NCBI RefSeq assembly: GCF_017161565.1
Contig: NZ_CP066796.1
Span: 1,798,001-1,862,000, forward strand
From: Erwinia amylovora
GTDB lineage: Bacteria; Pseudomonadota; Gammaproteobacteria; Enterobacterales; Enterobacteriaceae
DNA length: 64,000 nt
Direction: 5' to 3'
The notes beneath the pieces are model-generated. The model saw only the letters and a program-made list of their open reading frames with translations, was not told the origin of the DNA and did no database searches. The position numbers and the translations under genes were made by a program. Position 1 is the stretch's first letter; each line of letters starts with the position of its first letter. Below are positions 58,206-64,000 of the stretch, piece by piece.

Positions 58206-59206
58206 GGCATCTTCCTTTTTGCTAAATCACAATGATCGCGCAGCGCCGGGCAACCGATTTGATAATGACTCTGCTGATTATCCCGCATCACAATATGCGC
58301 CCTCAGACTTTCGGCCTCACTGCGTATCATCAGCACAAACTTGCCCTCTTCCTCAACGGCCACCCCGTGCCACGGGGTCAACCAACTGTCCTTTGTTGGT
58401 ATCATATGAATGCCGATTTTCTGGCTGTGAGCCGGCTGCGGGTGGATCGACAGGCGAATGGCTTGTGGAAAATGATGTGCAAGCAGCGCGCCCCATGCCT
58501 GACTACGTTTAATAACCCGGATAGCACGTTGTCTGGAGTCTTGCTGCAATTTGCTTTTGGAGCCGGAATAACCCGGCATCAAACCGTCTTCGTAAAGAAA
58601 GCGGGTGATGGCACAATAAAGTCGCCGTCCTCCCTCCTCCGTCATCAGCTGCCGCTTGATCGCTTCGACAGGATGTGCAAATTCATCAATCAGCCTCTGG
58701 CGAATTTCATCGAAGCTGCCGGCACAGTCTGCAAACGGTTGGAAATCCTCAAGGTTGAACAAATCAAGACGGTTTGCCCGCTGATCGGCAATAAGTTGTC
58801 GTATACCCGCCTGATAAGCGCTAATTTTCTCATCGCTGGTGCGAATAAGATCGCCAAAAACCCGACCATCGGAGCAAATAGTTAATTTTGCCCCTGGGGG
58901 ATATATCCGCTCTATCCGTTGGCAAAAATCATTGAGAAACGCCAGCGATATCCTTTCTGCCATATCGGGTAAATACCCCAGCACTTTATTCTTATTGGGT
59001 GATTTAGCCGGAAACGCAGGCAATATAAATTCAATCGGCCGGTTAGCCTTGACAAAGGCTTTTATTTTAGAATGATGGGTTTTTTTAAAGCATTCGCATA
59101 AATCGCGATGATCCGGGCAAGATTTATACGCCGAATAACCTCGTCGGTTTCGATCTATTTCCCTGAGGATCAACAGGGGACTGTCTGAATGAATGTGAAC
59201 TGACAT
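58202..59206 (-). CDS. pvcA: PvcA-type isonitrile synthase
   Basis: A 334-residue protein of the DIT1/PvcA family. It contains IEFILPAFPAKSPNKNKVLGYLPDMAERISLAFLNDFC and the CSDGRVFGDLI motif, which mark isonitrile synthases. These enzymes join the alpha-amino group of tyrosine or tryptophan to a carbon from ribulose 5-phosphate to give an isonitrile acid. It is the first gene of the operon, behind an AT-rich region (59207-59488) that must hold the promoter. Whether the substrate is Tyr or Trp cannot be settled from the sequence. Confidence 0.9.
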   Translation of the reverse strand: MSVHIHSDSPLLILREIDRNRRGYSAYKSCPDHRDLCECFKKTHHSKIKAFVKANRPIEFILPAFPAKSPNKNKVLGYLPDMAERISLAFLNDFCQRIERIYPPGAKLTICSDGRVFGDLIRTSDEKISAYQAGIRQLIADQRANRLDLFNLEDFQPFADCAGSFDEIRQRLIDEFAHPVEAIKRQLMTEEGGRRLYCAITRFLYEDGLMPGYSGSKSKLQQDSRQRAIRVIKRSQAWGALLAHHFPQAIRLSIHPQPAHSQKIGIHMIPTKDSWLTPWHGVAVEEEGKFVLMIRSEAESLRAHIVMRDNQQSHYQIGCPALRDHCDLAKRKMP

Positions 59207-59488
59207 GTGATAACCTCACTGATTACTTGAAAAATAAAACGCTGCCCATGGCAGGTAATATCGAAAAAGCAGGTAGTTGCCACTTCCCATTTTATATATA
59301 TGCCAAAAATAGCGAGATTATTCGCCGATTGTTAGCTTATACATTTTGAATTGATTTTTTTATATCCCGGTTAACACGGGACGTGGGTAATTAAATAACC
59401 CGTCAGCTGGAATAAAGTCAGGGGAATAGGAAGTTAAACGGTCAGTTTGTTTTGTTTTTTTGCTGCCGGCACCCTCCGGCTAACATCA

Positions 59489-59755
59489 TTAACGGATATG
59501 AACGCTGAATGCCCCGCCCGTTTCCTGCTCTGCTTCCTTCATCACCGCCACAATGCGCTCCAGCCCGGCCTGCTGTGGATGGCCTTGCAGATGGCGTAGT
59601 GTGATGCATAGCGGCAACGGCACGCCGCCGGTAAGTACATCCCAGAGTGCATCCTGATTGGCACCAAACACGTCGAGGTTAAATTTGAGCGCAAACTGAC
59701 GGTAAAAGTCAGCGCTGTCCTCCATACGCTGTAAATCGAAGTCGACCCGCTGCAT
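59489..59755 (-). CDS. Barstar family RNase inhibitor
   Basis: An 88-residue barstar-like inhibitor (ADFYRQFALKFNLDVFGANQDALWDVLTGGVPLPLCITLRHL), with the central Asp-rich/aromatic helix region that plugs the barnase active site. It starts one base after the barnase-type gene ends on the same strand, so the pair is translated together. It protects the host from the RNase. Confidence 0.9.
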   Translation of the reverse strand: MQRVDFDLQRMEDSADFYRQFALKFNLDVFGANQDALWDVLTGGVPLPLCITLRHLQGHPQQAGLERIVAVMKEAEQETGGAFSVHIR

Positions 59756-59756
59756 C

Positions 59757-60227
59757 TTAGTTCACCCGCTCGAAATGACGATAGTGGTCGTTGGTTACAA
59801 AGATAAGCCCGTCGCTGGAGTACAACATCCGATCCGTGCCACGGTGGCCGCACTGGTAGTTGACATCGGCCTCAAACCAGCGCCGCCCGGCCTTGTCCGG
59901 TAGCCCGCCCTCACGATTGCTGAAGCGGTCACCGCCAATCGCTTTACCGGGCAGCACGCTGCACAGGTTGCCCTTTGCCGGATCCCATCCCTGGCGCCGT
60001 GCTTCTGCCTTACGCATGTAGTAGCCCGGCAGCCGATCATGCTGTTGGAGGTAATCCGCCACGCGTCGCTGCTGCGTCAGTACGCTGATATTACGGCTAT
60101 CCGAACGGGCAGCGCCGATCTGCGCCTCGGGCCTGCTGGCGGGCGCGGGCGCTTGCCAGGGCTTTAGTGACAGGGCATAGCTGGCGATAATGGCCAGCAT
60201 GGCCACGATGATCCGTTTTTTATTCAT
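59757..60227 (-). CDS. Barnase-type secreted ribonuclease
   Basis: A 156-residue guanyl-specific RNase. After an N-terminal hydrophobic signal/anchor (residues 1-20) comes a domain that aligns closely with B. amyloliquefaciens barnase: ISVLTQQRRVADYLQQHDRLP, GWDPAKGNLC, KAIGGDRFSNREGGLP, FEADVNYQCGHRGTDRMLYSSDGLIF and DHYRHF. The catalytic residues map to Glu119, Arg133 and His148. Barstar lies immediately downstream. It is an envelope or extracellular RNase, or an export-ready toxin with an immunity partner. Confidence 0.92.
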   Translation of the reverse strand: MNKKRIIVAMLAIIASYALSLKPWQAPAPASRPEAQIGAARSDSRNISVLTQQRRVADYLQQHDRLPGYYMRKAEARRQGWDPAKGNLCSVLPGKAIGGDRFSNREGGLPDKAGRRWFEADVNYQCGHRGTDRMLYSSDGLIFVTNDHYRHFERVN

Positions 60228-60360
60228 CAGCGCGGTTCAACCAATCCTTAAGCCTGGTGGATGAAAAAGCACATTATCTGGTCGGGTAAGCGCTGCTGTT
60301 ACTTTGTCAGCGCCGGGAACAGCAGCAGCCCGATGGATGTGCCGGATGAGTTAGCCGATA

Positions 60361-61380
60361 TTAAATCAAACTGGCGGCACGTAGTTCCGCCTTAAGATAG
60401 GCATAATAAACCGGCGCGGCAATCACCCCGGCAAGGCCAAACGCCGATTCAAATACCAGCATCGCCAGCAGGATTTCCCAGGTTTTTGCGCTGATACGGC
60501 TGCCAAAAATGCGCGCATTGATAAAGTATTCCAGCTTATGGATCAGCACCAGATAAACCAGCGCAATCAGCGCGGCTTCAAGTGAAATAGATAGCCCGAT
60601 CAGCACAATAACCGTATTGGAAATCAGATTACCGATAATCGGCAGCAGTCCGGCGATGAAGGTCAGCACCACGACGGTTTTGGCAAACGGGAAATGCAGG
60701 CCGAATAGCGGCAGTACGCCAAATAAAAATGCCCCGGTCAGTACGGTATTCACCAGTGAGACCTTGATTTGGGCAAAAACAACATTGTGGAATGCCGCCG
60801 CCAGAATGCTCAGGCGATCGAGCATGGCTTCTTTTAGCGGCGCATCGGGACGTTTGCCCACGCTGATGCGCAGTGAGATGATCGCACCAAGCAGCATACC
60901 GATAAGCATGGTGGCAAAGGTATGCGCGGCGTTACGGCCAAAGGTCTGCACAACCACCAGATGTTCACGCAGCCAGCCAATTATCCGGGTCTGTAATTCA
61001 TCGATGTCAGACGGCAGATAACGGGTAATCACCGGCGAGAGCGTGTGCTGGGCATCCTCCAACAGTTTGCTGGCGGTAGCGTGGAAAGCGGCAGGATTTT
61101 GTAAGTCGTTTAGCATAAAGCCAATCAGTTTGGTGATGCCAGTGACCAGCGCCAGAATCAACATCACGCTAAGAAACATAATGCTGATCCAGCGGGCGAC
61201 AGGACCTTTCACCAGCCTTTCTACCAGCGGCGTGAGCGCCAGGATGGTTTCATAAACGATAAAGCCGGCCAAAAAACAGGGCAACAAACGTAACGGGAAG
61301 ATCGCATACAGTGCGGCACATACCAGCAGGTAACTGGCGGCCTGGCAAAGCGTTACACGATCGTAGTTCCTTATTTCCAT
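60361..61380 (-). CDS. ydiK: AI-2E family transporter YdiK
   Basis: A 339-residue inner-membrane protein of the AI-2E/DUF20 family with about eight hydrophobic segments, and the conserved segment PLFGLHFPFAKTVVVLTFIAGLLPIIGNLISN. The start at 61380 (MEIRNYDRVTL) is chosen over a much longer open frame to 61572, because the latter part is not protein-like. The match to E. coli YdiK is by sequence pattern. Substrate unknown. Confidence 0.88.
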   Translation of the reverse strand: MEIRNYDRVTLCQAASYLLVCAALYAIFPLRLLPCFLAGFIVYETILALTPLVERLVKGPVARWISIMFLSVMLILALVTGITKLIGFMLNDLQNPAAFHATASKLLEDAQHTLSPVITRYLPSDIDELQTRIIGWLREHLVVVQTFGRNAAHTFATMLIGMLLGAIISLRISVGKRPDAPLKEAMLDRLSILAAAFHNVVFAQIKVSLVNTVLTGAFLFGVLPLFGLHFPFAKTVVVLTFIAGLLPIIGNLISNTVIVLIGLSISLEAALIALVYLVLIHKLEYFINARIFGSRISAKTWEILLAMLVFESAFGLAGVIAAPVYYAYLKAELRAASLI

Positions 61381-61780
61381 ACACGAATCCTGTCCGAAGC
61401 GAGAGATGAAGCGAATCACCCCAGTATACCCTGTTTTTATTGAATTAATGATGTTGACCCGCGCAATGGGAAAAGCACAGCGTTGCGCTGCCGTCTTCTG
61501 CGCGCCTGAAGGATGCAGCGGGCAGCCGTCCTTGTGGATTCTGCGGGCTGCGACACGGCGCCGGCAAGACAATTTCGGCTGATACGCGGCCGTCTCATGC
61601 CTATAAACTGCGGAAAATCATCAAGATAGCTTTAACAGCCCGTATCGCTTAGTCCCTGGCTTCAAAAATGCACTTTAATTAGGTATAATGTCCGATCTGT
61701 ATTGACCTGATTCATTGATTTTCAATGCTTTTATCTTAACGTTTGATCTTAAATGAACAGAAAAAAGCAAGGAACTCATC

Positions 61781-62239
61781 ATGCTTGATTTTCGTTTTCC
61801 TACCGCTATGCAAATGGTTCTCTGTATTGCCAGAGCGCATAGTGAAGGTTTGCGCTGCACCAGTAAAATACTGGCCGATGGGCTGAAGGCCAACCCGAGT
61901 TTTGTCCGTAAAATGATGGTACCGCTTACGCGTGATGGCATTATCATTTCCACGCTCGGCCGTAGCGGCTCCATCCGCCTTGGGCGACCCGCGCAGTTGA
62001 TCACCTTGTGCGATATCTACCTGTCGGTCATTGAAGACAAACCCCTGATGGCCGGGCGCCCCGAAGTCGAACCTTGTTGTATCGTCAGTGCTAATGCCTG
62101 CTGGTACTTTAAACAGCTGGCAAAAGAAGCTGAACAGGCCTCGCTCGACGTACTGGCTAAACGCACCGTCGCCGATGCGTTGCACGACATTCTTCAGCAC
62201 GGCTCCGCCGATCCTGACCCCCAGCGCTGCACATCGTGA
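61781..62239 (+). CDS. Rrf2 family transcriptional regulator
   Basis: A 152-residue Rrf2-type regulator. It begins DFRFPTAMQMVLCIARAH, then LADGLKANPSFVRKMMVPLTRDGIIISTLGRSGSIRLGRP (helix-turn-helix and wing). It lacks the three-Cys cluster of Fe-S members such as IscR or NsrR (Cys at about 106-107 and 115 only), so it is closer to YwnA-like, non-Fe-S members. A TATAAT lies about 95 bases upstream and AAGGAA is the ribosome-binding site. The target is unknown. Confidence 0.82.
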   Translation: MLDFRFPTAMQMVLCIARAHSEGLRCTSKILADGLKANPSFVRKMMVPLTRDGIIISTLGRSGSIRLGRPAQLITLCDIYLSVIEDKPLMAGRPEVEPCCIVSANACWYFKQLAKEAEQASLDVLAKRTVADALHDILQHGSADPDPQRCTS

Positions 62240-62484
62240 ATGGCTTCTCCCTGTTTTCCGGGGAGACATCTACCTTTCCTCCCTTCCACGTCCTGATTTA
62301 ACTTATTTGATCCATTGGTGCTGAAAACCTGCTTAGTGTATCAATAAAACTTGCATTAAAGCTGCGCCTGGCTTAGCGTATTTAAATGCATTCGTTGAAG
62401 TTGCTTTTTAGAGCCAGCCGATAAGCACAGCCTGGGCAACTGACCTTACGCGGTCTTCGTCACACCAAATCAGGGAGTACACCG

Positions 62485-62826
62485 ATGAGTCATGATGATT
62501 TTATAAGCGATCTTGTGCAGTGGATAGACAACCATATCGAAGGAAAGATGGATTTAGATACCGTTGCCGATCGAGCCGGCTATTCTAAATGGCACCTGCA
62601 ACGCATGTTCAAACAGCACACCGGTTATGCACTGGGCGAATACATTCGTCAACGCCGCCTGAAAAAATCTGCAGAGCGCCTTGCACGCGGCGGTGAGCCT
62701 ATCCTTGATGTGGCAATCAGTTTTGGCTTCGACTCGCAGCAGTCCTTCAACCGCAGTTTTAAACGCCAGTTCGGACAGTCACCCGGGGCCTGGCGGCGTC
62801 AGGTACGTAGCGCCGTGCATGCCTGA
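62485..62826 (+). CDS. MarA/SoxS/RamA-type AraC activator
   Basis: A 113-residue protein consisting only of the AraC DNA-binding domain with two helix-turn-helix motifs (AGYSKWHLQRMFKQHTGYALGEYIRQRRLKKSAERLA and ISFGFDSQQSFNRSFKRQFGQSPGAWR). This is the SoxS (107) / MarA / RamA design, a stress and efflux regulator acting at marboxes. Begins MSHDDFISDLVQWIDNHIEG, nearest to SoxS, but there is no divergent soxR. Assignment to one paralogue is not possible. Confidence 0.85.
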   Translation: MSHDDFISDLVQWIDNHIEGKMDLDTVADRAGYSKWHLQRMFKQHTGYALGEYIRQRRLKKSAERLARGGEPILDVAISFGFDSQQSFNRSFKRQFGQSPGAWRRQVRSAVHA

Positions 62827-62876
62827 AATCTGGGTGCAAACCGGTAACCGGCTTGAGATGTTCAGGCCGCGTTCGC

Positions 62877-63803
62877 TCAGAAGATTGAGCGCCCGATACG
62901 TTCAGCCAGCAGCTCCAGGGCTGCGGTGCCTGCCAGCGAATTACCCGATCCGTCCAGTTCCGGCGACCACACCGCAATGCTCATTTCACCCGGCACCACG
63001 GCAATAATGCCTCCGCCCACTCCCGATTTACCCGGCATACCCACGCGCCAGGCAAATTCACCCGCACCATCATACATGCCGCTGGTGACCATTAACGCAT
63101 TGATCTGCCGGGTTTGTTTCGGGGTTAACACCGCATCTTCCTGTCCCAGTCCCCGACCATGATTGGCAAGATAGAGAAAGCAGCGCGCCAGTTCAACGCA
63201 GTTCATAGTCATAGAGCAGTAGTGGAAATAGGTTTGCAGCACCGTTGGCACATCGTTAGCAAAATTACCAAATGATTTCATCAGCCAGGCGATAGCCGCA
63301 TTGCGTGCGGAATGTTCAAATTCAGAACGCGCCACATGGCGGTCATAGTTAATCTCCGGCTGCTGCGAAAGCCTGCGCACCACCTCCAGCATACGCTGCC
63401 GGGGAGCGGTCAGCCGCGTTTCCAGCATATCGCAAACCACCAGCGCACCCGCGTTAATAAAAGGATTACGCGGTTTACCCTGTTCCAGCTCAAGCTGTAG
63501 CAGCGAGTTGAATGGCTGCCCGGAGGGTTCTTTGCCCACCCGCTGCCAGATTTCGCTTTCCTGATAGCGCGTCAGCGCCAGCGTCAGAGAAAGTACTTTA
63601 GAGATCGACTGAATTGAGAAACGTTCTTGCGCATCTCCCGCCAGAAAAACAGATCCATCCAGGGTACAGACAGCGATTCCCAGTCGCTCTGCCGGAACAT
63701 CAGCGAGCGCGGGAATATAGCTGGCCACCCTTCCCTGACCAATCAAGGGCCGTACCTGCTGAATAATCTCTTCCAGCAAGCTGTTATCCAGAACGCTTAT
63801 CAT
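62877..63803 (-). CDS. glsB: Glutaminase
   Basis: Converts glutamine to glutamate and ammonia. 308 residues, the length of E. coli YneH/GlsB. The serine-dependent motif [16 protein letters not shown] (Ser-x-x-Lys) is near residue 65, followed by [15 protein letters not shown] and the C-terminal [15 protein letters not shown]. The start at 63803 ([12 protein letters not shown]) matches E. coli and has GAGGAAG upstream; the frame to 63848 is extraneous. It converges with the AraC-type activator gene. Confidence 0.95.
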   Translation of the reverse strand: MISVLDNSLLEEIIQQVRPLIGQGRVASYIPALADVPAERLGIAVCTLDGSVFLAGDAQERFSIQSISKVLSLTLALTRYQESEIWQRVGKEPSGQPFNSLLQLELEQGKPRNPFINAGALVVCDMLETRLTAPRQRMLEVVRRLSQQPEINYDRHVARSEFEHSARNAAIAWLMKSFGNFANDVPTVLQTYFHYCSMTMNCVELARCFLYLANHGRGLGQEDAVLTPKQTRQINALMVTSGMYDGAGEFAWRVGMPGKSGVGGGIIAVVPGEMSIAVWSPELDGSGNSLAGTAALELLAERIGRSIF

Positions 63804-64000
63804 TTTTCTTCCTCTGTTGCATGCGTTTATCTCTGATTTACGGCGCAATTCTGCGGCCTGATAGCCACAAGGTCAAACACGGTGAGTAGTACACAAAAGC
63901 CGGTTTGTCACGGTAACAGGCTGCCTGAATAACGCGGTTGGTATTTATATTCTGATTTACAAAATTGTTTATTTTTTTATTTCATCTCGCCAATAAATAA

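Noticed and set aside
58232-58885. 217-residue plus-strand frame
   Set aside because: Antisense to the isonitrile synthase gene; no recognisable protein features.
60228-60360. RprA small RNA downstream of ydiK, as in E. coli
   Set aside because: No sequence or terminator resembling RprA was found in this gap.
61381-61572. N-terminal extension of ydiK
   Set aside because: The added 64 residues are not membrane-like and the family starts at 61380.
1-64000. CRISPR arrays, tRNA or rRNA genes, attachment sites
   Set aside because: Looked for spaced repeats, cloverleaf patterns and flanking direct repeats by eye; none seen.

Overview
The window looks like chromosomal DNA of a plant-associated enterobacterium of the Erwinia/Pantoea lineage (order Enterobacterales). 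This is an inference from gene content and protein similarity recalled from E. coli; no search was run. About fifty genes can be supported. Several blocks keep E. coli-like order (add, ydgA, fumC, tus; ynfM/ynfL, mlc, ynfK; ynfB, ydfG, dcp). They are interrupted by accessory loci typical of Erwinia. I saw no tRNA, rRNA, CRISPR array or intact insertion sequence.

Layout. 1-14.7 kb: purine salvage (add), periplasmic YdgA, fumarase C, the replication-fork arrest protein Tus, a DUF1460 lipoprotein, the divergent ynfM/ynfL pair, the Mlc repressor, a second dethiobiotin synthase (ynfK/bioD2), a DHA2 drug-efflux pump with two operator-like palindromes upstream, small periplasmic proteins, and ydfG. 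15-25 kb: guanine deaminase, Dcp, urate hydroxylase HpxO and a racemase-family protein (a purine catabolism theme), yeaL, a 424-residue glutamate dehydrogenase and the triclosan-insensitive enoyl reductase FabV. 25-37 kb: an accessory stretch with a GH18-like protein, a Fur-controlled TonB-dependent haem receptor, a SelW-like protein, a TetR/lipoprotein divergent pair with a palindromic operator, a PI-PLC-like phosphodiesterase carrying three tandem repeats, and an orphan 1154-residue protein. 37-48 kb: osmB, a GNAT, an acid phosphatase, catalase, a decayed AAA ATPase, a phd-doc toxin-antitoxin module, a chemoreceptor, carbonic anhydrase and malate:quinone oxidoreductase. 48.9-55.7 kb: the overlapping srfABC operon. 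55.8-59.2 kb: a three-gene overlapping operon for an isonitrile natural product (PvcA-type isonitrile synthase, PvcB-type dioxygenase, FAD aromatic hydroxylase). 59.5-64 kb: a barnase/barstar pair, YdiK, an Rrf2 regulator, a MarA/SoxS-like activator and glutaminase.

Two points stand out. First, the isonitrile operon, the srfABC operon (a membrane protein, an actin/Hsp70-like ATPase and a dynamin-like GTPase) and the PI-PLC/1154-residue pair are the most interesting candidate systems. Second, five otherwise well-conserved genes (tus, bioD2, guaD, the haem receptor and a lipoprotein) are each broken by one frameshift, and each is restored by adding a single G to a G run. This consistent direction makes homopolymer sequencing error at least as likely as real gene decay.
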